Source: Butyrivibrio sp. INlla16
Lineage (GTDB): Bacteria > Bacillota > Clostridia > Lachnospirales > Lachnospiraceae
Length of the DNA: 64,000 nt
NCBI RefSeq assembly: GCF_900104155.1
Contig: NZ_FMYB01000005.1
Span: 62,001 to 126,000, forward strand
Reading direction: 5' to 3'
The notes beneath the pieces were generated by a model. The model made no database searches and was not told where the DNA came from. It worked only from the letters and a program-made list of their open reading frames with translations. This document shows positions 36,976-44,888 of this stretch, one piece after another. Position 1 is the first letter of the stretch; each line of letters begins with the position of its first letter. The position numbers and the translations under genes are program-made.

Positions 36976-37018
36976 TCTTCCCCTTTTAGGGGAAGGTGGC
37001 ACGAAGTGCCGGATGAGG
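36976..37018 (-). repeat. Two-hairpin intergenic repeat, copy B2 (inverted)
   Basis: Read on the minus strand this is CCTCATCCGGCACTTCGTGC followed by CACCTTCCCC and GGGGAAG, the same unit as copies A and C but on the other strand. It begins four bases after the punA stop. Together B1 and B2 form a 100-base inverted pair. Confidence 0.9.
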
Positions 37019-37021
37019 TCC

Positions 37022-37846
37022 TTAAAATTTCTTCACACACTCAGTTACAAGTTTCTCAAACAACGGTCCGGTTTTATCAGCTGCTTCCTGTACATCCTCA
37101 TGAGAAAGAGGCTTCTCTCTCATTCCGGCTGCAAGGTTGCTGATACATGAAATACCGCATACACGCATACCCATATAGTGAGCTACAAGGGCTTCCACAA
37201 CAGTACTCATACCGACAGCATCAGCTCCGAGAACTCTAAGCATTCTGATCTCGGCAGGTGTTTCAAAAGAAGGACCTGTTAGCTGCGCATAAATTCCCTG
37301 TTTAAGAGGAATGGCATTTTCCAGAGCAGTCTGCTGTATTATATCCCTAAGCTGCTTATCATAAACACATGACATATCAGGAAATCTTGTTCCAAATTCC
37401 TCAATGTTAGGTCCGATAAGCGGATTCGGCACAAAAACAGAAATGTGATCAGCTATAAGCATAAGATCACCGCAATCAAATGTATAATTTATACCACCTG
37501 CAGCATTTGTAAGGAAAAGAATCTCGGCACCGAGAAGTCTCATAACCCTAGCGGGAAGAACTACATCGTTAATATCATATCCTTCGTAGTAATGAACTCT
37601 TCCCTTCATACATACAACCGGAACATCTCCCACGTATCCGAAAATGAATTTTCCTGCATGTCCGGGAACAGTAGAAACAGGGAATCCCGGAATATCGGAA
37701 TAAGGAATCTCACATTTTATATCTATCTGCTCTGCATAATTACCAAGTCCGGAACCAAGCGTAATTGCAACCCTGGGCTTAAAATCAGTTACCTTTCTGA
37801 TTGCCTCAACGCAGTTGTTTACTTTTTCGTAAATTGCATTTGCCAT
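37022..37846 (-). CDS. punA: Purine-nucleoside phosphorylase
   Basis: Phosphorolysis of (deoxy)inosine and guanosine to base and pentose-1-phosphate. 274 residues, the trimeric class. Motifs: ITLGSGLGNYAEQ (phosphate serine), VPGHAGKFIFG, MKGRVHYYEGY, FLTNAAGGINYTF (base-site region) and GADAVGMSTVVEALVAHYMG. It follows the serine hydrolase gene by two bases and precedes the amidohydrolase gene. That gives a nucleoside-salvage pair separated by a repeat pair. Confidence 0.95.
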   Translation of the reverse strand: MANAIYEKVNNCVEAIRKVTDFKPRVAITLGSGLGNYAEQIDIKCEIPYSDIPGFPVSTVPGHAGKFIFGYVGDVPVVCMKGRVHYYEGYDINDVVLPARVMRLLGAEILFLTNAAGGINYTFDCGDLMLIADHISVFVPNPLIGPNIEEFGTRFPDMSCVYDKQLRDIIQQTALENAIPLKQGIYAQLTGPSFETPAEIRMLRVLGADAVGMSTVVEALVAHYMGMRVCGISCISNLAAGMREKPLSHEDVQEAADKTGPLFEKLVTECVKKF

Positions 37847-37848
37847 AT

Positions 37849-39804
37849 TTAATCATCCTCCATTATTGCATCATCTACATCGGCGAAATCATCTGTATCT
37901 GTCAAAGTTCCGCCATTACTATCATACCCCAGGGGTTCCTGTTTGTCATGTATTCTGCCGTGCAGTTTCGGTCTTACCGTATCTCTTATGGCAAGTATAA
38001 GCGCATCAATCGCTCCGTAATCAGAAAGTCTGTTTATCACAAAGCCGCTCATGCCTTTACCAACATCAAGATGACCGAATTGGTTAAGAATATCAACAAG
38101 CATTCCACTACCAGGAATTTCATCAAACCTTATGCCTATATTTTTAGGTGGTTTCACTTTTCCGAATGCAAAACATGTATCATGCTGAAGCGGTTCTCTC
38201 TTGCCAAGATATATATTCATAACTCTCGCAGTAGAATCCTCCATCAGATAAAACTCATTCCTGAGAACAGGTCTGCCATATTCATCTATAGAGAATTCTG
38301 ACACAACAGAAACAGTATAGATTTCACCATGCTCATCTATATCTGTTACTGCCCTGTATCCATCAAAACCGCATTTTATCTCATGCGTTGTATCGCCTTC
38401 TTTTATAAGCAGGAAAAATGCACCTGTTCGACCATCCTGCTTAAAACCAACTGACTTTATACCGTCAGTGTAATTGTTATGCATAACCTGAACGAGAAGC
38501 GGCATAAATCCGACACCTTCATCGTCCATATCGTATGAAACTCCATCAAGGCATTTCATAAGAAGATATCTGAATTTAGGGCTCATACCATAAGTGCTGC
38601 GCTTTTTCTTCTTGTTCCAACCGCCACCCGCGATACTTGTCCTGCATTCGGGATGATCCTCTGCACTTCTTATGAATTCTTTAAGGCTGTTCTGCTTTGC
38701 CAGAACTTCTTTTGTAACAGGTATTGGTTCATCAGAAACTTCAGCTTCAGACATGAGTTTATGAACTGTACCGGACATATTACCCTTCTGAAACAGATCT
38801 TCATTTCCTGCATTTGTTACCACCATCATGTTGATGTCCGGGAATACATATACGTTCTGTCCCAGCATTCCGTTAAAAGTATAGGCACCAAGTCTGGAAC
38901 TGCTGTTCCAAAGCTGGAATCCGTAGCCTGGAGAAGTTACCTCGCCTGTTGCTATCTGCATAGAAGTTGCGTCTCTAACCCACTCTTCAGGTAAAATCTC
39001 CTTACCGTCATATTTTCCATTATTCAAATATAGCTGTCCAAGTTTGGCCATATCCTCTATTCGAAGATATAATCCCCATCCGCCTTTTGTGATATTCTGC
39101 GGACAGCTTTCCCAGAATGCTCTTTTAATTCCAAGAGGCTCAAAAAGTCTCGGTTTTAGATAATCAAACATGCTCTCGCCTGTAACCTCGGTCACAATTG
39201 CTGAGAGCATGTATGAATTCATTGAATTATACTCAAAAGCAGAACCGGGAGTGAATTTTGTCTGAGATTCGAGAAATTGCTTTCTCCAGTCATTTGAATA
39301 TACAGAACCTGCCTCATTAAATTCAACGCCGCTACTCATGGTGAGGAGATGTCTTACAGTAAGTCCTTTTGAAAAGAAATACTGAAGAGGCCCCGTTCTG
39401 CCGAATATATCTTCAACTTTGTCGTCTAATTTAATTTTTCCTTCGTAGATAAGAAGGCCTATTGCCATTCCCGTTACGCTTTTACACATAGAATGAGTAA
39501 CATGCCAATAGTCCATATCAAATGGCTTAAAAGCACATTCTCCGATAATATGTCCGTTTCGAACTGCCATAATTTTGTGCATATGGCAGCTGTTGTTTTC
39601 ATAGAGACTCTTAAAAAGCTTCTCTATAAAAGCACTGTCTACACCCTGCTCCTCAGGTGTGGATCTTGGAAGATGAGTCTCTCCCTCCGAATCCATAGGG
39701 AAAGCCATCTTCTGAGGAGTATAAGTAACCTTGCTGATCTCACCGGTCTTATGCCCGATAAGTTTCATTAAAAGCTGGATAACTTCAAGCTCTGACTTTG
39801 CCAT
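37849..39804 (-). CDS. Cytosolic serine hydrolase of the beta-lactamase / class C PBP fold with a long C-terminal region
   Basis: 651 residues, without signal peptide. Residues about 45-345 hold the beta-lactamase/esterase fold: SMCK (Ser105, Lys108) in HVTHSMCKSVTGMAIG, then the Tyr motif FEYNSMNSYML (Tyr192), and a GYGFQLW segment near the third motif. Such proteins act as esterases, amidases or peptidases. Residues about 380-651 are not recognised; they contain beta-rich stretches and an acidic end. It overlaps the P-type ATPase gene by 20 bases and so is translationally coupled to it. The reason for this pairing is unknown. Confidence 0.82.
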   Translation of the reverse strand: MAKSELEVIQLLMKLIGHKTGEISKVTYTPQKMAFPMDSEGETHLPRSTPEEQGVDSAFIEKLFKSLYENNSCHMHKIMAVRNGHIIGECAFKPFDMDYWHVTHSMCKSVTGMAIGLLIYEGKIKLDDKVEDIFGRTGPLQYFFSKGLTVRHLLTMSSGVEFNEAGSVYSNDWRKQFLESQTKFTPGSAFEYNSMNSYMLSAIVTEVTGESMFDYLKPRLFEPLGIKRAFWESCPQNITKGGWGLYLRIEDMAKLGQLYLNNGKYDGKEILPEEWVRDATSMQIATGEVTSPGYGFQLWNSSSRLGAYTFNGMLGQNVYVFPDINMMVVTNAGNEDLFQKGNMSGTVHKLMSEAEVSDEPIPVTKEVLAKQNSLKEFIRSAEDHPECRTSIAGGGWNKKKKRSTYGMSPKFRYLLMKCLDGVSYDMDDEGVGFMPLLVQVMHNNYTDGIKSVGFKQDGRTGAFFLLIKEGDTTHEIKCGFDGYRAVTDIDEHGEIYTVSVVSEFSIDEYGRPVLRNEFYLMEDSTARVMNIYLGKREPLQHDTCFAFGKVKPPKNIGIRFDEIPGSGMLVDILNQFGHLDVGKGMSGFVINRLSDYGAIDALILAIRDTVRPKLHGRIHDKQEPLGYDSNGGTLTDTDDFADVDDAIMEDD

Positions 39805-41707
39805 TCATGTCCTCTTTCGTCCATTTCATGGCTCTCATGGAATTGAGAATCGCTAGAACTGCTACACCGACATCTCCGAATACAGCCATCCACATGGTTG
39901 CGAATCCAAGAGCTCCAAGAAACAGTATCAATATTTTTACGAAAAGAGCAAAGACAATATTCTCCTTGACGATTCTGAGTGTTTTTCTTGCTATCTGTAT
40001 AACTGCGGAAATTTTACCTATATCATCATCCATAAGGACAATATCCGCCGCTTCGATAGCTGCATCTGACCCCATGCTTCCCATGGCGATTCCGACATCC
40101 GCTCTCATAAGAACAGGAGCATCATTTATACCATCCCCGACAAAGGCTACCTTTCCGTTCTTGTTTTCATCAAGAAGGCTCTCAACTCTTTCCACTTTAT
40201 CTGCGGGCAAAAGCTGTGCAAATACCTTATCTATTCCAACCTTATCGGCAACAACCTTTGCTGTGTCTTCATTGTCACCTGTAAGCATAATTACCTGTGA
40301 TACACCGGCTCTTTTTGCTTTGGATATAGACTCTGCCGCGCCTTCTTTTATTGTATCAGATATTATGATTGTTCCAACAAAAAGTTTTCCTTTAGCCACA
40401 TAAATAATGGTTCCCGGCAAGTCTGATTCCTTAAATTCAATATTATTGCTCTTAAGAAGTTTGGCATTTCCTACATAAATATCTTCAGCACCAAGCTTTG
40501 CAGTAATGCCATGACCGGGAACTTCCTTAATATCAGTAAGTTCAGTTTTATCATCAGTAAGAGAGCTGTTATTTTTATGAATTTCATCATGATACTCAAT
40601 TACTGATCTGGCAATAGGATGGTTTGAAAATTTCTCAGCACCTGCAGCGAGGCAAACAATCTCTTCTTTTGAAAGATTTGCAGCAGGAATTATCTCAGAA
40701 ACCTTGAATTCCCCTTTAGTAATGGTTCCCGTCTTATCAAGAACCAGAGTACTTGCCTCCGCAATTGCTTCAAGATAGTTACTGCCCTTTACAAGTATTC
40801 CCATCTTAGAGCTTGCACCAATGCCTCCAAAGAAGCCAAGCGGCACAGAAATCACAAGCGCGCAAGGACAGGATACAATAAGGAAAATGCATGCTCTTTT
40901 TATTGAATCAGAAAAAGGCATGATTCCGAGAAGTGGCGGTATTACTGCAAGAAGAACCGCTCCGATTGTAACAACAGGTGTGTAATATTTCGCAAAACGA
41001 GTGATGAAGTTTTCCATCCTTGATTTTTTGTTACTTGCATTTTCAACAAGCTCCAAAATCTTAGAAACTGTTGAATCCTCATAATTCTTAGTTGTGCGTA
41101 TTTTCAGAACACTGTCCTTATTAACACATCCGCTTATTACTTCTTCGCCCTCTGAAACTCTTCTTGGAACTGACTCACCTGTTATTGCAGAAGTATCTAC
41201 AAAAGATTCTCCCTCAGTAACAACACCATCTATCGGAATCTTCTCACCGGGCTTTATCAGAAGCATTGTTCCGATCCCAACTTCCTCTGGATCAGTTTCT
41301 ACAGCCTCTCCATCATCCTGAATTACATTTGCATACTCAGGAGCAATACTCATGAGCTCTGTAATAGATGCTCTTGATTTTCCGACTGCATAGCTCTGGA
41401 AAAGCTCACCAATCTGATAGAACAGCATAACCGCAAGAGCTTCTGTATATTCACTGATGGCGAATGCTCCAAAGGTGGCGATCATCATAAGAAAATTCTC
41501 ATCGAAAACCTGTCCGTGGGAAATATTTATAAATGCCTTTCGGAGGACATCATATCCGATTACAAGATATGGAATAAGGAATATCACAAAGCTGACATAC
41601 CATGGAAATGCTTCAAAGGCTCCCATATGCTCTGCTATAAGGAGTACTATAAAAGCAATAAGTACTCCTATTATTCTATTTCTGGTTTTCTTCATCTTCT
41701 TAGTCAT
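39785..41707 (-). CDS. Zn2+/Cd2+/Pb2+-type P1B ATPase without N-terminal HMA domain
   Basis: About 640 residues. Actuator motif ITGESVPR, transmembrane metal motif SCPCALVIS, phosphorylation site DKTGTITKG, the HP locus KFSNHPIARS and the hinge GDGINDAPVL are all present. The last membrane pair has a Lys (FALFVKIL) and an Asp (WMAVFGDVGV), the residues associated with Zn/Cd/Pb specificity. The usual N-terminal metal-binding domain is encoded as a separate small protein immediately upstream. An SmtB-like regulator precedes both. Start: ATG at 41707 is used; a GTG nine bases earlier is possible, and neither has a strong ribosome site. Confidence 0.92.
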   Translation of the reverse strand: MTKKMKKTRNRIIGVLIAFIVLLIAEHMGAFEAFPWYVSFVIFLIPYLVIGYDVLRKAFINISHGQVFDENFLMMIATFGAFAISEYTEALAVMLFYQIGELFQSYAVGKSRASITELMSIAPEYANVIQDDGEAVETDPEEVGIGTMLLIKPGEKIPIDGVVTEGESFVDTSAITGESVPRRVSEGEEVISGCVNKDSVLKIRTTKNYEDSTVSKILELVENASNKKSRMENFITRFAKYYTPVVTIGAVLLAVIPPLLGIMPFSDSIKRACIFLIVSCPCALVISVPLGFFGGIGASSKMGILVKGSNYLEAIAEASTLVLDKTGTITKGEFKVSEIIPAANLSKEEIVCLAAGAEKFSNHPIARSVIEYHDEIHKNNSSLTDDKTELTDIKEVPGHGITAKLGAEDIYVGNAKLLKSNNIEFKESDLPGTIIYVAKGKLFVGTIIISDTIKEGAAESISKAKRAGVSQVIMLTGDNEDTAKVVADKVGIDKVFAQLLPADKVERVESLLDENKNGKVAFVGDGINDAPVLMRADVGIAMGSMGSDAAIEAADIVLMDDDIGKISAVIQIARKTLRIVKENIVFALFVKILILFLGALGFATMWMAVFGDVGVAVLAILNSMRAMKWTKEDMNGKVRA

Positions 41708-41738
41708 AATGATCACGCTTTCATATTATGTAGTATTT

Positions 41739-41954
41739 TCAGATTTCGATTTCACAATCAGGCTCAACCTTTTTACATGCCTTAACTGCTGCATCAAGAA
41801 TCTCTGCATATTTGTCATCATCGGCTTCAAGTGTAAGCTTCTGGGTCATGAAATTAACTCTGGCACTCTTTACACCATCAATCTTATTAATTGCTTCTTC
41901 CATCTTTGCAGCACAGTTAGCACAGTCAACTTCACATTTGTAGGTTTTTTTCAT
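41739..41954 (-). CDS. Free-standing heavy-metal-associated (HMA) domain protein
   Basis: 71 residues with the beta-alpha-beta-beta-alpha-beta pattern. The metal motif is CEVDCANCAAKMEEAI (CxxC at about 10-13), with DGVKSARVNF and a Cys-containing end (ACKKVEPDCEIEI). It can deliver soft or transition metal ions. It sits between the metal regulator and the P-type ATPase gene that lacks this domain, so it probably replaces that domain in trans. Confidence 0.92.
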   Translation of the reverse strand: MKKTYKCEVDCANCAAKMEEAINKIDGVKSARVNFMTQKLTLEADDDKYAEILDAAVKACKKVEPDCEIEI

Positions 41955-41975
41955 GATTTTTTTCCTCTTTTCTTT

Positions 41976-42293
41976 TTATTTTTCTTCTATATGTTCACGT
42001 CCCATTGAAATAATTGTTCTAACGTGATCATCTGCCAGGTAATAGTACATCTGCTTGCCTTCACGTCTGCTCTTTACAAGGCTGTTCATCTTAAGAATCT
42101 TCAGCTGGTGTGATACAGCCGATTGAGTCATTCCAAGATTTTCAGCAAGATCATTCACACAGAATTCAGACACAAATAAGGCAAACAATATTCTGATTCT
42201 GGTTGAATCGCCAAAAACTTTGAACAGTTCAGCGAGATCGTACATTTCTTCCTCATCCGGCAATTCATCCAGATTACAAGATAGTTTTGTCAT
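41976..42293 (-). CDS. ArsR/SmtB-family zinc-responsive repressor
   Basis: About 105 residues from the ATG at 42293, preceded by AAGGAG at 10 bases; an upstream ATG (42323) has no ribosome site. The winged helix includes FCVNDLAENLGMTQSAVSHQ and LVKSRREGKQMYYYLAD. The C-terminal helix carries Asp88, His90, His101 and Glu104 (DDHVRTIISMGREHIEE). Their spacing is exactly that of the alpha-5 zinc site of SmtB. It would derepress the metal-export genes when zinc, or a similar ion, is high. A perfect dyad lies downstream of its promoter start, fitting autoregulation. Confidence 0.93.
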   Translation of the reverse strand: MTKLSCNLDELPDEEEMYDLAELFKVFGDSTRIRILFALFVSEFCVNDLAENLGMTQSAVSHQLKILKMNSLVKSRREGKQMYYYLADDHVRTIISMGREHIEEK

Positions 42294-42348
42294 CAGTTCC
42301 GGTCTCCTTTTTGTATATTTCATAATGTATTCACAAATTTATTTTATT

Positions 42349-42372
42349 ACATATGAGCATTTGTTCATATGT
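42349..42372 (-). promoter_or_regulatory. SmtB/ArsR-type operator
   Basis: ACATATGA, an 8-base spacer and TCATATGT form a perfect dyad, containing the TGAAC...GCTCA-like core of SmtB-family operators. It begins just after the predicted transcription start, about 55 bases before the regulator's ATG, where bound repressor would block transcription. Confidence 0.8.
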
Positions 42373-42379
42373 TGATTCA

Positions 42380-42408
42380 AATATACCCCCAACGAATTTA
42401 TATGTCAA
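42380..42408 (-). promoter_or_regulatory. Sigma-A promoter of the metal-export operon
   Basis: Perfect TTGACA, a 17-base spacer and TATATT on the minus strand, with the operator dyad immediately downstream. Confidence 0.85.
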
Positions 42409-42445
42409 CACTACTTTTAAATATTTTCCAGAAAAACATGAATAC

Positions 42446-42479
42446 AAAAACAGGTATGTCGAAGAAACAAACATACCTG
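42446..42479 (-). terminator. Terminator after the gene of unknown function
   Basis: CAGGTATGT and ACATACCTG form a perfect 9-bp stem followed on the minus strand by TTTTTG. It lies about 100 bases after the stop of the unknown gene and just upstream of the metal operon promoter. Confidence 0.8.
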
Positions 42480-42581
42480 CCAGTTTTTGTGCATCCCCGG
42501 ACTCATAAGCATTCTTTGAGTTAGCTTGTGAACTAATTTGCCGGTTTTAAAAATATCAACCAGACGGTGTATCATTATAAA

Positions 42582-43265
42582 TCAGTGATCCTTTCCATTC
42601 ATATATTCCTGCCACAAGGATGTACCGCTTTCCAATAGTCTGCAGTAGGTTTCCTTGAAAATCTTATAAAGTGGCTTCGCTTCTTCAATCAGTTCATAAT
42701 CCAAAGGAATTTCATATAATGCTGTATCTATATCAGATATAACCTTCATAGCCGCATCCTTATCCTGCATGTGGATCATACCACCAAAAGCAGAGCCATA
42801 GGTTTTATCATTTATGCAGACTTTAATGTAACTTGCCGCAAAGTCAACCCATTCCTCAAGCTGCAATGAAAGATAATCTTCCTCTTTTGCCGCTGCATTA
42901 TCAACTAATCCAAACTCTGACAGGTAACCGGCGCATTGAGCTTTTCTTTTCTTGTTAAAAAGGCTTATTCCCGATGCTCTGTTCATAGTCAGAAGCATCA
43001 TAAATGCATGCATATATCTGTCAATCCACTGGCCACCTTTATTTTCATATCTGTGATCAAGCACCTGAATTCGCATAGCAGCCTCGTCTGCTGATGCCGG
43101 TGGATTTAAACAGTTATACTTTATTGCTGCTTCATGGATTTCATCTGTCCCTGCAATTACAGACAGAAGGTAATCTCTCCTCTCTGCAATATCCTCAATC
43201 TCATGATAATTATTGGTTATATCTCTTTGATGACTGTCATTATATATATCTGTATTCCTAAGCAT
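42582..43265 (-). CDS. Protein of unknown function, predicted soluble and helical
   Basis: 227 residues, not recognised. The sequence is mostly helical and acidic, with no signal peptide, membrane segment or nucleotide motif. Features include RRDYLLSVIAGTDEIHEAAI, HRYENKGGQWIDRYMHAFM and a late SLWQEYMNG. It could be a lineage-specific Lachnospiraceae family. A GAGG site six bases before the ATG and a terminator downstream support it as a real gene. It follows the phosphoribosyltransferase gene after a strong terminator, so it is probably transcribed alone. Confidence 0.75.
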   Translation of the reverse strand: MLRNTDIYNDSHQRDITNNYHEIEDIAERRDYLLSVIAGTDEIHEAAIKYNCLNPPASADEAAMRIQVLDHRYENKGGQWIDRYMHAFMMLLTMNRASGISLFNKKRKAQCAGYLSEFGLVDNAAAKEEDYLSLQLEEWVDFAASYIKVCINDKTYGSAFGGMIHMQDKDAAMKVISDIDTALYEIPLDYELIEEAKPLYKIFKETYCRLLESGTSLWQEYMNGKDH

Positions 43266-43380
43266 ATATGTCCTCTACCAATTAGCACGTGATCAAAAAA
43301 TGTTATTCATCATTTTTGACATGTCTTATATTCTAACATATTTGACGTAATTTAGTATCCGTAATAAGCTAATGAACCCT

Positions 43381-43410
43381 AAAAAAATCCCCGGACACTA
43401 ATCCGGGGAT
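43381..43410 (-). terminator. Strong terminator after the phosphoribosyltransferase gene
   Basis: ATCCCCGGA and TCCGGGGAT form a perfect 9-bp stem followed on the minus strand by TTTTTTT. It lies about 22 bases after the stop. Confidence 0.93.
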
Positions 43411-43432
43411 TACGTATATTATCAATCTATTC

Positions 43433-44071
43433 TTATAAAGTAGAATAACCAAAGCCGTTACATATAGCATCAACAGGATGGCCTTCCTTGCAAAGCGGGC
43501 ATCCATCCGGAGGATAGCAAGCATAATCAGGAAGCTCTCTTGAAGAGAAAAGTGACCTTATCGGATAATTCTCTATCTGAGTAGCCACTGAGAAGAAAGC
43601 TGCAATTCCTACAACCTCACCCTGGTAAAACCTTACGGAATCAAGGGCACTCTTAAGCATACCACCGGTGGTTACGGAATCCGACAAAATGAGAACCTTT
43701 TTATCAGTAATCATGTGCTTATTGTTATCTCTGAACATGATCTGCCCGTTTACGTTATACTCGGGACCTGTGATATACATCGTCTTATGTGCATTCTTGG
43801 AAATAACTCCGGCCCTTGTAAGTGAATCAGCAAGGTATGAACCAACTACTTCCATACCATTAAGACATAGAATTGTATCAATTACTTCTGAAGCAATATA
43901 GAACTCAGCGAGCGACTCACCGGCAGCTCTTGCTTCTTTCATTCTTGCCTTGGTATCACACAGGTCAATGAAGTAATTAACATGTGCATTAGGGGTAATG
44001 AAATGCCCCTTTGTGTTACGAAGAATTACATCATTATTTCTCGAATACTCAATCTTGGTATAGCCTTGCAT
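43433..44071 (-). CDS. Orotate-phosphoribosyltransferase-like protein
   Basis: 212 residues with a type I phosphoribosyltransferase fold. The PRPP loop is KKVLILSDSVTTGGMLKSAL. An N-terminal extension with NTKGHFITPNAHVNYFIDL resembles orotate PRTases. The C-terminus carries a Cys pair (GCPLCKEGHPVDAI) not usual in PyrE, which could bind metal. It may be a PyrE paralogue or another nucleotide-salvage enzyme. It stands alone, with a very strong AGGAGGAGG ribosome site and a strong terminator. Confidence 0.8.
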   Translation of the reverse strand: MQGYTKIEYSRNNDVILRNTKGHFITPNAHVNYFIDLCDTKARMKEARAAGESLAEFYIASEVIDTILCLNGMEVVGSYLADSLTRAGVISKNAHKTMYITGPEYNVNGQIMFRDNNKHMITDKKVLILSDSVTTGGMLKSALDSVRFYQGEVVGIAAFFSVATQIENYPIRSLFSSRELPDYACYPPDGCPLCKEGHPVDAICNGFGYSTL

Positions 44072-44198
44072 AATTCCTCCTCCTTGAAATTTATTCTAAG
44101 TAAAGCAATTCTACTGAAAGAATTCACATAAACATAATAACATAACAAAGAAGAATATATTCTTAAATTAGTGAATTATTTATACAAATTTTAGATTA

Positions 44199-44864
44199 TT
44201 AGTCACCTTTTCGTGCCTTATGCATCTTTAGAAAAATTACGGCATAAACAATCACTGCAATGGTTACTCCAAGAATAAGAACACCATATTGCTTCTCCTG
44301 AATCTTATTACCGCCAAAGGAATATATAAAAATATGAGTAAATCTCGCTATAAAAGTAAGAGGGATCCATAGAAATACACTTTCCTCGGAGTAATACCCA
44401 AACCAGGCATAGGTGTCTTTAGGAAGCGGAAGAAGCATAAACATTATATGTATAAGCTTAGGGTTCCCCCTTTTTATATACTTCTCCACAGACTCTATCT
44501 TCTTTTCTGAAAACAGATTCTCCAGTAACTTTCTGCCAAATTTTCTTCCGATTAAAAAAGCAATTGTATTTCCTGCAGTTGCTGCGGCATCACATAATAG
44601 TGCTCCTTTAAAACCACCAAGGACATAACCTGCTCCCATATAGAACGGTGTCCCGGGAATACAAGTTGACATTGTCTGTATCATCACAAGAAAGCAAAAT
44701 ACCAGAAGTCCTTTTATTCCTTTAGACTCTATATATTGCTTTAGTTCATCCGGATTACCGACAAAATCAATCATTGGTCTGCCCACAAAGAAATAAACTG
44801 CGAGCAAAAACAATACTATGAAGGTAATGATCAAAATTCTTCGAACTAAATCTTTTCTTTTCAA
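44199..44864 (-). CDS. TVP38/TMEM64 (DedA-superfamily) membrane protein
   Basis: 221 residues with about six hydrophobic segments. The family core is visible as TCIPGTPFYMGAGYVLGGFKGALLCDAAATAGNTIAFLIGRKFGRK, here cited by its key elements PGTPF, GAGYVLG and GRKFGRK, in residues about 68-115. Relatives take part in lipid scrambling or undecaprenyl-phosphate flipping. The actual substrate is not known. It begins 24 bases downstream of the MATE gene. Confidence 0.88.
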   Translation of the reverse strand: MKRKDLVRRILIITFIVLFLLAVYFFVGRPMIDFVGNPDELKQYIESKGIKGLLVFCFLVMIQTMSTCIPGTPFYMGAGYVLGGFKGALLCDAAATAGNTIAFLIGRKFGRKLLENLFSEKKIESVEKYIKRGNPKLIHIMFMLLPLPKDTYAWFGYYSEESVFLWIPLTFIARFTHIFIYSFGGNKIQEKQYGVLILGVTIAVIVYAVIFLKMHKARKGD

Positions 44865-44888
44865 ATCGAAAAAATCCTTACAAATAGT

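Noticed and set aside
39798..40403. 201-codon plus-strand frame within the P-type ATPase gene
   Set aside because: It is antisense to a highly conserved gene, with low-complexity Ser/Ile/Thr composition. No promoter or ribosome site was seen.
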